A stretch of 64,000 nucleotides of DNA from Lunularia cruciata (taxonomy: Eukaryota; Streptophyta; Marchantiopsida; Lunulariales; Lunulariaceae). How positions within the stretch are numbered: position 1 is the stretch's first letter; every line of letters begins with the position of its first letter. A model generated the notes under the pieces. The model saw nothing but the letters and a program-made list of their open reading frames with translations. It made no database searches and was not told where the DNA came from. This document shows positions 45,955 through 57,833 of this stretch, piece by piece. Where the stretch lies: NCBI GenBank assembly GCA_948567375.1, contig OX419755.1:63554944-63618943 (forward strand). The letters run 5' to 3'. The position numbers and the translations under genes were made by a program.

Positions 45955-48900
45955 TCAAGGACTAGTTGAAAGCAAGGCAGGTCCCGTACCAGAAGAAGAG
46001 GAAGAAAGGCCTCGTTTGTATGCAAGGATAGACTCTTTGAGCCTTTTGGCAGAAGATAAGCCTCTTTTCCCTGTGTTTAACTTGGGTGAACTCCCACCGA
46101 AAGGGGCCTCGTAGAAAACGGAAACTGGTTCTTTTGAATTGGAATTGGACTTCTCTAAATGACTCGCATAATTAGCATCAATGCTGCATTGAATGTCCGG
46201 CGACATGCGCTGTGAAGGGGACTCATAGTGGGAAGGAGAAGAGTTGTTACTTCCCTCAGTCGAAGTTGAAACCTTGTCCCGCATGCCAGGCCAATCTTTC
46301 TTCACATGCTTCAGAATATTTGCTTCGACCCTCGATCCGTTGGACCTGCTCTCACTGCTAGCCCTGCTGTCTGGATGAGAAGCATTCGACCATAAGGCAG
46401 CTATATCTTCTAGGCCACTACGCCATTTGACTGATGCACTTTGACCATCACCTCTACTAATGAAAGAGGGGTTCAGCTTTAATTTGCTCCATGCCTGAGA
46501 TAATCTTCGTCCTTGGTCGCTTGTGTCATCGGCACTTTCTCCTCCAGATGCTTCATATCCATCACTTGTCGCTCGGTAGAGCCAAGATCTCTCCTGGTTG
46601 GCGTTGTGGTAAGATTGGGTATCCACAGAGCCAAGATCCGGGGATCCGAGTATATCTGGGGACTCGGTAACGCTTGCAGCCGTAGGGAAGGCAGAGATAT
46701 TATTACACGACCTTGACCGAAATGGACTCCTGCCTTCCGAATGTAAAGGGATGATGGCTTGGCTATTCTTATCGTCAGTTGGCTCACCAGGCCTTCCATT
46801 GTTAGCATCTATAGGATATAAATTAGGCCTGTCTCTGTCATTTCCAAGTCCTAACCGTTCCCCCGAGATCGAGAGAGGATTTTCTACTCTCCATCCAACT
46901 TTGTGGCCGCTAGACGTAGTAGCTATCTCAGCGCTCCCTTCAAAGCTACTCTCCTCAGTTTCAGTGATAGTTGAACCCTCAATGTACTTCACAGGTCGCA
47001 GAATAGATGAGTTCTCTCGTGCTCGCAACGCTGCCTTTGATGCATCTTTCGTACTTAGTCTGGCCAATTTCCAAGGGCTGAGCCCGACGGGTCTTTTCTG
47101 CTGCCCAGCTGAAATATCCTTCAAAGGCTTGGAGGAGATGCTCCCACTTTCAAGTTCGACCAAGGAGGGAACTCTCAATGATGCGCCCTGCAATACGTCG
47201 ACCATAATCAATCACACGTGAACTTGAACTTGAACTTTCAACGCCCGTGATGAGGTCTTGGGCTAGTATCGAAATCCCGTCTTGTATTAGCATGAGCTAA
47301 TACAAGACGGGCAAAAAGATTTTTGTTTCAATCTCTGATCTACCCTGTATTCCACGAGGTATTTGATATACTTAGGCAACTATCTCTGATTGATTCGGAG
47401 ACAGAATGAAAGCAAAAGCTTCTATGAGCAGAGACTTTGTTGTAAGGCTCTGGGAGGAACTTTCTAAAAAGTGCCCTCCCAGAGCCTTACAACCTTGGTC
47501 CTTCGCCATATCAAGCGGGATGAGTGCAGGAGGAAGCAATGTAACAAGTACCACCAAACGAGAAAAGTACTTCCCAGATCGAAATGGGAAAGAGAAAGCT
47601 TACCCGAAGACTCGTCGCATACTGCACAACAACCTCCGATTTCATCTGCGACTGGCAGAACATTCAACCGATAGGAAGTAAGCTACTAGGAAGACTGGCA
47701 AGAAACAAGATATCAAATTAGAATAGTTCGAGAGAGAGCTCAAGAATGCTCTCATGGACTCAACGAGTACTTTCCTATTTAATATCATGTAAGAGTCAAA
47801 CAGGAGGGAATGTAGTAGGTTAAGGACCTGATTCTCAACAAACATACGGGGAGGAGTGCACCACACAGCCCTCTGTAGAGCACCAAGTGAGCTCGTATTA
47901 CTGACGGCCGTCGCAATTGAGCTGGCTGGTGAAGATGACAAACTCCGAGCCAGATTTGTCTCCCCCGGAACCTCTTGGGTATCTTGTTCACGAATAGCGA
48001 CTATGTAATCATACGTAGTTATCCCCTGTACAAGAAGCGCGTGAATGAGTAATCTAAGATGGCCTATATCCATAGACTATCGGTCAATGATCTTGCTTCA
48101 GAGTAAGAATGTGGAAGAAGTGTTCATGACAAAGCACATTCCAAGAGAATTGACGCACTTCAGGAGCGGAAGTTGTATCGAGTATACCTTTCGGATAAGA
48201 ATAAGGTGGAAGAACAGGAGTTGCATGAGAGGTAATGTTGCTAGCATGGCCAGAAAGGTGCACAGCGTCTGAAGCCAAGGGAATATCACGAGTTACAAAT
48301 CATAGAGAGAACATTTTACGTTTACTTTTCGATTCTAGGCATGACTTAAGTTGTCGATATGCAATAGCTGAATAGCGAGGCTCCCATTCTAGACCTCATT
48401 ATTACTGCCAGTTTCTCCTGGAGAATTTAATTATGTTTCCAAGTGGAGTTTTATGATAAGTAAAGATTGAGAGGGACAAGAACCAAGTAGAAGGGCCGAC
48501 ATGAAAAAGTCACTTACCACAACTATCACAAAAGGGACTCTTGAGAAACTACTTCCCAATTTCTCCACTATTTCTTCGTCAAATTTATGTTTGTCCCCAA
48601 AGCACCGCACGAGCACGAATATCCCAATAGACCACTGAGTGATAAGCTGTAATTAGAATACGAGGAGTTCAAATTAAAACTCACTTTCACAATTAGTCCA
48701 AGAACCTTGCGACTTTCTGTGATGCTTAAGTCCTGGAAGAAAAAATTGATTGAGATGTTTTGAGAACCAAATGGTCGGCTCTTCGTTGCCACATATAGAC
48801 TAGAAAGGTCGGTCAATCTTCCGTTAGAAAGCATGCTTGCACAAGATTTGAATCAAATTGTGTCGTCTTTGCCAGTACGTCTGTGAAATAACGTATTCTC

Positions 48901-50929
48901 ACATGGAAAATCGGTTGGGATGTGCCAGTTATCACAACACCTTACCATCATAAGACTCGCAACCATCACTGCGACAAACGTTTTGTAGTTCTTTTTTCCA
49001 ATGCAATTATTTAGCCACTGCAGGGGAAGTACGAAAGAAAAACCATCGTCAAGTTGTATTAAGACTGGTAAATGATTCCGATAATCCTCCCAAGGCGTAA
49101 AAACAACCTAAGAGAACAAAGATTCCCTACTTGTTCCCAATATTATGCAAAAGACATCTCTGGAAAAGGAGGGTCCAAACCCGACAGTGATGATCGAAGC
49201 CGTCAACACATTTGTCACATGCTCTGCAATGCTTGCTGTGCTTCAGTATCTGATCGATGCAGAAAATATCAATATCAGACGCTTTTGGGAAGACATGATA
49301 GACAAGTTTCGAATTTTTCCAAGACATGACACGAATATGTTACTGTTTTACCCCACGAATGAGAATCTCCGTTTAAGCTCTGACTAAATTTCCGAAGCTT
49401 AGAACATAGAAGTATGTTTGAGTTAATACCTCTGCTTCGCATAAGCTACAAAAGAGAAGCTCCTCTTCAGCAATATACTTTTCTGGTTCAGATTGGTTCC
49501 CCAAGAACAGACTCCGCAGAAGACTAGTTCCTGGCATATATTTCCACAAAACTATAAAGGGGAAACATACTACTCTCCACAGATTTCTGGCCATTACTTC
49601 CCAGCGACTCACTCCTGGTGGCTGGAACATCTGCAGGCTCCTGCTTACTTCTTCCTCTATGCTAGTCCCCTGTCTGTCTCTAAGAAGAATCTCAGCTGAA
49701 GACTCCGATTTCCTTGCTGCTGCTGCCCTCTGTCTGGCTCGTCTGATACCGGAGTCTGCAGGGTCGATTGCTGCACACCGTATGTAAAGGATAACGACGG
49801 CAAATACCTGCGAAGAAAAGATCACAAAAAGCATTTAATCGCCATCTGCTGTGTTGAAATCAATCTGGTCCACTTCGACAATGTTTGGCAACTCGAACTT
49901 AAACAACAAAGCAGTTGGTTGGTGAATCATACCAGGGGAGAGAAGCCAGCCACAACGTGAAACTTAAGCACGTTGCTTCCAAGAAATGGTACAAAGAAGA
50001 CGTAGAAAGAGAACGCCAGGGCACTAAAGACAGCCACAGCCACGATCTGCTCTCAGGTCCAGAAGACAATTGAACAAAAATTAGAATGACTGCTTATATT
50101 CGATTATCGAGCTATGAAGACTAGATGCTTCAGCTGACAAAATCCAATCCTCTAAGAAGTGCCACTGGGAGGTGCTTAGATGAGTCTGATTAGCAACTTC
50201 CAAATGTTTTCTCCACAAGCTTCTCAAGAGAAGTACGCCGGTGTCACCTTCCGTATTTTAGATTCCAACAATATTAGTCTCGGGGATGCCAGAGAAGAGG
50301 GAGGCGCCTAAAACATGAACCAATCTTGACGAGAATTTGAACTAGACAACAAAGAGATTGAGAGGCTAGATGAAATCGTCTTCCTGGCCAGCTAATGTAG
50401 AAGTGATTTAAAGAGAAGGGAATCTCGGCATTCATACGGAACAGCACAGTCCTTGTGATCTGCGAGTTCACCTCGCGCTGAGAGACCATTGGGGACAATT
50501 TTTGAATGCCTGAGTTCGGTGTCCAAGTCTAGAGGTGATCTGTACGATCGCGCATAGGAACGAGAGCTGAGCCCACAAATCTATGTTGTTCCATACTCCA
50601 CTCAAGAAGCTCCAGCGTGCTCTCCCCCTAGACGAGAAAAAAGGCACTGAAGAGCGAAAGGCATACAAACTAATCACAAGGACTTGTAACACTCTTTGCC
50701 TTCAAACTCATATGGCGAAGACAGTGACAGGTTGCGTCTCTGTGTGTGATGATTACGTGCATTGCACAGTGCGCTAAAGTTTTTTAATAGAAACTCAAAC
50801 AATCGGCGGGTCGAGAAATAAACGAATACTAGTCCAGTGACTTATAGAATCGTGGAATTTGCGGGAAGAAGGAGAGTTGTAGCTTGCCTGAAGGGGATGA
50901 TACGGGAGCTGCCAGCCATGATGTCGCAT
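45955..50929 (-). CDS. DHHC-type protein S-acyltransferase, plant long-tailed class, nine exons
   Basis: Palmitoyltransferases attach palmitate to cysteines of membrane-associated proteins. Minus-strand exons are 50929-50888, 50046-49933, 49807-49430, 49249-49181, 49017-48946, 48646-48518, 48268-48188, 48025-47828 and 47187-45955. All join in phase 0 and give 771 residues. The start [14 protein letters not shown] matches the conserved N-terminus of the plant PAT19-22 group. TM segments lie at about 16-40 and 52-62. The cysteine-rich domain starts at CSLC (172-175) and contains [20 protein letters not shown] with DHHC at 197-200, followed by [11 protein letters not shown]. Two further TMs (about 216-240 and 260-290) and [13 protein letters not shown], a TTxE-like motif, follow. 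A Ser-rich cytosolic tail of about 410 residues has the conserved [20 protein letters not shown]. The first intron starts with GC instead of GT. Target membrane is not evident from sequence. Confidence 0.92.
47276..47311. repeat. Perfect 16-bp inverted repeat, 4-base loop, in the last intron of the S-acyltransferase gene
   Basis: cccgtcttgtattagc, loop atga, then gctaatacaagacggg. It lies between exons 8 and 9 of the minus-strand gene. Confidence 0.9.
47439..47493. repeat. Perfect 19-bp inverted repeat, 17-base loop, in the same intron
   Basis: gttgtaaggctctgggagg pairs exactly with cctcccagagccttacaac. It lies only 130 bases from the hairpin at 47276-47311. Confidence 0.9.
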
Positions 50930-53900
50930 TGTACTTGGATTAAATTCAGAGGAGCGTGGTCTATAAATCGGTGGGAACACTGGACGACTATATTCGTATG
51001 CGAGCTCAACATTCCACCCACTTGACTGCCTTCCTGCCCTCCATCGATCACTTGAGCTGATAAAGACCTTGGACTTCAAGAAAATCCAAGAGATGGTGTC
51101 GCCACCCGAAAAACAGCGCCACAGCTATGCCCACCTGCACCTGAAGATGGTGCAGACTTTCGAATAGCAACATACAACCCGTATACAACTCCTATTTCAC
51201 CAACGTAGATGCAGGAGTGAAGAAATTTCCTCTCGTTGTGCTCCAGACGCAGCTCCAGATATAGTAACTTCAGAAGGGCTCAACTTCGTGTAGAATGTAC
51301 GTCCTCCGACAATTTCTCCCACTTTTGACAAGCCCTCCGTTTGTATTGACGCTTGCATTTTGCAGGGTAGTTCCTGCATGTTACCCGAGAGCTGTCCAAG
51401 GGTTCCACACAGATTCACCTCCATGCACCCATGAAGAACCTCACAAAAGCCTGTGCACATCTGCATCCAATACACCTCGAGATAAATACACTAATGCTCA
51501 CTGAAGCTTCAACTCATTCCGGAAAATCTTTCCACCTGCTAACGGGCAAGGGCCAGCTTCTTTCTTCTTATAATAATATTCTCGTTCCAGCCATCGGCTT
51601 TCCCCTCCCTCGTCCGCACTTACTCCCGGACAACCACCAGTCTACTAAAACTCTATCGAACTGGTTCAAACTACGCAACATTTTGCTACTGCTTCCGAAT
51701 CGCATTTTAGAGCGCTGGGTCTATTCAGTTGCGATGTTTGTTCCCCCATCAATGCGTCCAAGCAGCACCACCAGCTCCTCCTCCTCCATAGCTACTACGC
51801 ACTCGGATTTCAGCTCCTACCTCACTCACTCTAGGACTCGAGCCTACTTCAGTGTATGGAGAGGGAGCTATCATAAGCAAACAGTATCGAGAATCGGGCC
51901 CTAATGCAAATGCAGCGGCCCAGGGACCCCGCCAATTCTCCAATCAATCCGCGCCTGCCGTGTCAAACACCATCGGAAGATCGACGGCCACCGGAAAAAC
52001 CTCAATCTCGCGCAAAGGGGTTTCTCGTGATTACTGGCACCCACCTCGTATGAGGATGTCCGTACACACATTTATACCTTTCTTTTCGATCTCCCTGTCG
52101 TACGATCTGCTTCAATCGTCCTCACTCAGATTTGATACGACGGCTCAGATAGATACCTGGAATTGGTTTTCCAATTATATTAAAATTAGCAATAACCCTC
52201 GCGTTCACTTTCACCTGTACGTGTACATGCATGTAGCTTCGTAGATCTAATGTACATACTGCAGGAGCGGGGCCGATTGACTGTAGGGGTCTATTCCTTT
52301 TAGATTCTACTTCATTATTGCCTCATCACCGGCAGCAACCTTCAAACAAACAGGCATGAACTTGGAACGCCGTTATTTCATGTCCGTCCGTTGACTATGA
52401 TGCCCTCCGTCAACAGAGTCGGCAGTTCTATCCTCTAGCTCTACTGTTGTACTACTCTACATAACAACGGCTCATTCTTGTTGACCTTACAGCCGACTGT
52501 GGTGGGCCTCCCTCACCAGCGTATTTGGTAAACCGTCTGTTGGAGCACAGACTCAAAGAAACGTATCTATACTACGGTATCCACTTGATGTATATGATAT
52601 TTATCTTTCGAGAAGGTAATTGAAATTGTGGTGGTTCATTGGAAGTGCAGGTTCGAACCCGGAGAGTTAGTTAGTTGCATACAAGCTATAGGGTATATGT
52701 CAGTTAAAACCTAACCTAATGACACCAGCGTTGATTGGTCACGTTGCAATTATATTATTATTTTTTATTAAGAAATTGAAATAGCTCTGCCGGCTCACCT
52801 CATGCTTATGAGGTGAGATGCCATGGCTACTTGAGATATAACAATTGGGATCTTGATGAGATTTATACTGAAATAGGTGAAATATTGGGATAGTCTTTCC
52901 AGGAACATGGACATCATGTGTGGATAACTTAATTTCAATGTTCGATGATTTTGCTATAGTTTACATTTTGGAAAGCTTACCAGATGTGCTGAACATAAGA
53001 TCTCTACATATTTCAATTTCATGTGTTATTCGCACCATTCTTTTAATCAATTGTGAAGCAATTTTCCCAAAGAGTTTGCAGCATGCACATGTTAGATTTC
53101 ATTTCAAATACAAACTAGATGTGGGATGGTCATGTTTAAACTGAAGCATTCATCAAAGAAACCAGAAGTCTTTCAGTTCAAAGCTTTTTGGGTTTGTGTT
53201 CTTTTCACTCTTCAAACCTCTTCGACGAATGTTCGCAATTCATCACCTCGGAGTTGAGTAGTCTTCCTATGATGATCGGGTTTGGCAGATATCACATGAA
53301 ATGCTTCTTTGTGAACGTTCTGTTGAAATCCCAATTCTTTAGTACTACATGTGGAGACAGTCTCTAAGTTGCTCAAAGTCCGTGCGTTGTCCAGAATATG
53401 ATAGCATCATGCATCAGAGATGTATGTATGTGTCTTATTCTTATCACTATCATTGTGGAGCACCACGTTTGACACCGTGCAAAGCTTTTCAAAAAAACAA
53501 AAGCTATAAGACTCAGATCCACTTCTTTCGTTTTAAGTGCTTATCCTTCACAGAAGCTCGAGAATCCTTTTAGGTGCAGAACTTAAGAAGTAAAGTACAC
53601 ACAGAAAGATGAAAACACGTTCATATCTCATTCAAACACGAGACAGATGAATCGCACTTCAGGCCTTGTAAAAGCTGGTAGCTACTGTGAGTATCAATTA
53701 GACTTTTGGTTATTCCTACAATGCCACATTTGGGTGCTGACCGCACGCAACCCTCTTCTCCCTGTGTTAGAACCCTCCTAAACTAGTTGTCGAACGAACC
53801 AGCAGCTCCTTAAGGGATCCTTGGTCCTTGAGAAATTAAATGCCCGCTAAACTCGATGAAGCTTGACTGGTAATGATCAGGTCCAGGAGTATTTACTATG

Positions 53901-55827
53901 CGCCTAGGTCTCGTCAACTTCCTGGTTCTGCGTTCTTGTGTTTTATTGGATCCAGTCTCCTCTTGGTTACACGCCGAGGGTTCTCGGTGGGAGAAGCGCA
54001 CGTTTTCTGGCGGTGGTGAGAAGTTTTACAAAGGGAAGAAGATTTGGTCCTTACAGATGAGAAGAGGTCCGAACTCTTTCGCTCGTATATCCAGTTAGAA
54101 TCTACATTTGAGCATCCTGCGTCCCCTCGTCGTCCGGGAAAAGTGAGGCGATTCTGCGCTTGAAAAGAACGGGACTTTCTTCTGCTAAATGCTTTCTTAC
54201 CAGCAGAACTCTCCAGCATGTACTGTTGTGGCCTTCAGACATACTACGAGCAAACGACAAAGGTGGCAATTGTCTAGATTGAACTACAATCGGAAATGAA
54301 TAAGCGTTACTAACATGAGGTCTATGGACGAAGAATCCTTGTGCTTCCAAGCGTGTGTTCTAGACAAGCCAATCCAACTGCAAGTGATAAAAATCCTCAT
54401 TTATTCATCATGCCTACTGGGAGGCACGATGGGTTAGTAGTACACGGTTAGCATTGAACGAGTTAACGTTAAATGATTGTTTCGTGTGTCACTTACTGTA
54501 CTCACGCAGGAATTTGGCAACCACGGCATTCCATGTACCTACCTGAGCTACATTAGCACATGACTCAAATGAAGCGTCATTCAAAAAATTGTATATTCTA
54601 GTTCCCTTGTAATCGAATATACAGGAGTGGATGAGTAGAGAAATATAGCAGCTATGTAATTCACGGATCTTTCTTGTAAAGCGCATTGACAAATCAGAGA
54701 GTGTCGGCATTCCGTGGACAGACTCGTGTTTCCAATCTTCTAGAGGTTAGCGATATGGCCTCAACATTTGCTCACTCCGTAATGCAGCGAGGTTAGTGCA
54801 GCAAAAGGGATTGTCCTCCTTACGCCGAAGATAAGGGTTTTGGAGGCTTTGTGCCCGGACAAACTGGAATGAGAGAGCAGGGTTCACAGCATATGCACAA
54901 AGTTCGGCGCTGTGCATAATCTAAAGTACGTATGTGGCAGAATCTATTTTCCGTTTAGCCGTACTTGAGTTCCGCAGGCACGCACCGGACGAAATCTTGA
55001 GCGTGGGAAGCAGAGAACGAACACGAAGATCAGTGGAAGTTCACAAAGCCAATCGTTGTGTCGTACCGGCTCGAGTGATGCTACGCAGTAGACCAAGGCA
55101 TGCGTCACATACTCTCGAGTACCAACTCAACTGGAGAGCGTCGACGACCTGGAGTGGACATATTACGTAATGAAATACAGAACCCGTCGCAACATAACAA
55201 ACAAGTGGATCTAGAGCGAACATAAGACAGGCCGTACTAATTAGTCACCCGCTGATGAGGGAACTGCAGTGTTGCTACGCGAACCTGTGACTCAAAACCG
55301 CACCTTGTGCAGTTGAGTGATCTCTTTCCGCACTTGGCGAACGATGCTCTTTAGGTGATGAGGTGATAAACTTTTCCAAGAAGAATATTACACACGAAGC
55401 AGCTCACTGAAAGCGACTAGTGAAAGACAGATTCACTGCAGCGTACATAGACCTCATCTGGCTCATGAAAGAAGACAGATAGTACTGTCGAGATACCTGA
55501 TTATAATTTGGAGGACTTATTCTGCTTCAAGCTTAGCTTGCTGAATCAATTGACGACTGTAACAATCTAAAGAGAATCCCGAGGGTACAATCTGGCTACA
55601 AGAGTAATGATTGAATATCAGCATGCTTTTCAGGGCCGACTTGTCTTTCATCCTCAGGGTAGTTAGAAGCCATCCGAAATCTAAGTAGAGGACACTTGTG
55701 GAGACAATTCAAGCTCGCTGCAGGATATATGACTAAGGCAAGAACTTAGTCTTGCAACTACTCCACAAAGACGAACTACAAATTATACTTGTCAAAAACA
55801 TCGTGGTCAAAGTTGACACCTGAACCT
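50930..55827. other. Intergenic DNA between the S-acyltransferase and COX5C genes
   Basis: The left part (50930 to about 51100) should hold the 5' UTR and promoter of the minus-strand S-acyltransferase. The rest has no gene I can support: open frames at 51431-51904 and 53898-54098 have no family motif, and neighbouring frames and strands are equally open. A small perfect 10-bp hairpin lies at 52794-52817. A sequence like a tRNA B box (ggttcgaaccc near 52649) has no tRNA around it. Confidence 0.4.
52794..52817. repeat. Perfect 10-bp inverted repeat, 4-base loop
   Basis: ctcacctcat, loop gctt, atgaggtgag. Confidence 0.85.
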
Positions 55828-57082
55828 CTATCCTTGAGCTTCAACTGTAACTTCACCCTTCTCATAAGATGCGTAGAAGTCCTCAGTTCTCCGCCTTGCG
55901 TTAACTTGGTACATCTTCCAAAAAGAACCAACTGTTCAACCATCACAGAGCCGATGGCAATAAGCAACTGTAATACATACGGATAAACATCGAACTCGGC
56001 GTCCAGGACCGTTCACGAAACAAGTGAGCATCTTGTTAACATCGAAGAAACACACTAAACTATCTGGACAACAGGAGACACATGTGATGTACTAGAACAT
56101 ACTGCTGTGCAGTTGTAATGAAAATTAGGTATCGGGATGGCAGATGACAATCCGCATATAACAATTAATCCGCACACCGCAGAACTTCCATTTATTTGTC
56201 GTATGCAAACTGGAAGGTGAAGATCCATTGGGTGGTGAGATAACCAACAAGGGGAACCGAGAGTGCATACGAAAACGATAATGTCACTGTTCGATGAGAG
56301 CAGAGGCCATGATGCAAGCATTTTCACAAGGTCTGATTGCCTCCACTTGGCCACAGCCTCAAAAGGCCCAAATGCAATCCGAATAAGTTCTCTGGAATAT
56401 GTCATGCAGTTAAGACTCAGACCTTATGCATGCGGGAAGGACTGCAAAAGATTGTTACGAACCACGTTCAAAATTCGCACGATGCACAGTTACTAGAATA
56501 ACAGTGACGTGAGGTACCTCACACTCAAGATAACAAACGAATCCATCCAAGCAATTCCCCTCATGCAAAGGAATATATTTGGAATTGAGAAACAAAGGAG
56601 CGAAACCCTAACAGGATCGGACGAAAGGCCTAAAGGGGCCCCTAAATTGCAAATTCACACTACGGGGAGCTGGTGTAAAATATATCCTCTCCAATACTGT
56701 CTGCCTGATCTCTCGCGAGAAGGGATACAACGTCGTCCACATAGCAGATTGAGAGGAATAGTCCGGTAAGACAGGGAAGTTCCTCCGGCAGTTGGTAAAG
56801 AGCTTGGAATTGAAGTACGAACAGGGGCAAAACATAACGGGATCAACAGGTTACAAGTTCACACCGCAGAACACAAATCTGTCAAATCTACCGTCAATTC
56901 CATTCCATTCCATTCGAACATCATACATCATAGACTACGGCATCCAAAGGGGCAGAGAGCAGATGAAGATTACTGAAGATGCCAAGACCGGTCCCGTACA
57001 CGATTTCCTTCACGAGGTTGGGTGATGTGCCGCTGGAGGCAACAGCCTTCACCGCGTGATGAGCAATCTTTGCCTGCGCCAT
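55828..57082 (-). CDS. COX5C: Cytochrome c oxidase subunit 5C, two exons
   Basis: COX5C is a small plant subunit of respiratory complex IV, embedded once in the inner mitochondrial membrane. Exon 1 (57082-56974) encodes MAQAKIAHHAVKAV through EIVYGTGLGIF. The 1042-bp intron runs from 56973 to 55932 (donor GTAATC, acceptor ending gaacag). Exon 2 (55931-55828) encodes GSFWKMYQVNARRRTEDFYA and the end KGEVTVEAQG. Exon 1 ends with one base of a split codon and exon 2 supplies two, giving a 70-residue protein. The family pattern VKE..xG..LG.....WKM.....RRT..FY....KGE.. is fully kept with the right spacing. The intron falls in the single membrane helix just before WKM. Typical plant COX5C is about 63 residues; the extra length is a Ala/Ser-rich insertion near residues 14-20. 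Continuous reading frames in this region hide the gene. Confidence 0.9.
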
Positions 57083-57821
57083 CTTTTGAGTACTGCGGAA
57101 TGCGCTGCCTACTTCCTTCCCTGACAAACAACAAGCGATCTCCTCTGAAGTGATCGACGATTCCTTTCGGCTTTCTCCTCTTCTTCAGATCCTATTTCTT
57201 GTCTACAAATGCGAGGGCTTCCTCCGCACACAAGGCTTCTCCTGTGCGCGCTTCCAACCACGTACGAATATCTCTACCTCGCAAGTCCGCCACGTAAGTG
57301 CACAGTTGATGATTCCTTCCCCTCAGTTGGTGTTCTTGAGACTTGAGAGAAGACATCTCCAGTGACGCCATTCCTCCTAGTGGGACAAAACTAAGGTTAG
57401 TAATATTTGATAAACATATGAGCTTATGTTACCTCCCCGAACTATGAGACTTTTACCACTAGCTCCTTCATCGGGTCTAATTGGGTAAGGGCTTAAAGGT
57501 CGCAGCGTTGAGAAGAAATTATCTCTTTGGAACTAAAATCACTTTATATGTTTCTCTATATCCATACGCACAGTCGAAATTTTATCTCAAATCATTTGTA
57601 AAACAATGAAGTTATTAACATTCCAATTATTGGAATGTTAATTGTTCTTTTAGAACAATTGAATTTTTTAATTGAATTAAATATTATTATTATTATTTAA
57701 TTTGAATATTTATAGAAGATATATATTATTATAAAAATATTAACATTATTTATTGAATTATTATTTATTAAATATCATATTTTAATTACTTTTTTATTTT
57801 GAATCATCTAGACACATGGTT
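57083..57821. other. COX5C upstream region and AT-rich flank of RLE copy 3
   Basis: Left part is the probable promoter and 5' UTR of COX5C on the minus strand. From 57600 the sequence is extremely AT-rich with two adjacent hairpins: attaacattccaa/ttggaatgttaat (57614-57642) and aattgttct/agaacaatt (57640-57660), each with a 3-base loop. Confidence 0.5.
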
Positions 57822-57833
57822 CTTATAACAATA
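57822..57833. repeat. Target-site duplication, 5' side of RLE copy 3
   Basis: CTTATAACAATA, repeated exactly at 61723-61734. Confidence 0.85.

Noticed and set aside
45582-46025. 147-codon minus-strand ORF next to the S-acyltransferase stop
   Set aside because: It overlaps the end of the real coding exon in another frame and has no motif; most likely 3' UTR.
51431-51904. 157-codon plus-strand ORF upstream of the S-acyltransferase
   Set aside because: No motif, low-complexity serine tract, and probably promoter/5' UTR DNA of the opposite-strand gene.
52640-52670. tRNA gene suggested by ggttcgaaccc (B-box-like) sequence
   Set aside because: No A box, no acceptor or anticodon stem pairing around it; at most a decayed SINE-like fragment.
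53898-54098. 66-codon ORF with a hydrophobic N-terminus (possible small secreted protein)
   Set aside because: No homology, no regulatory support, and the antisense strand is equally open.
55776-55967. 63-codon minus-strand ORF at the COX5C second exon
   Set aside because: It is in a different frame; the true frame gives the COX5C signature FWKMYQVNARRRTEDFY.
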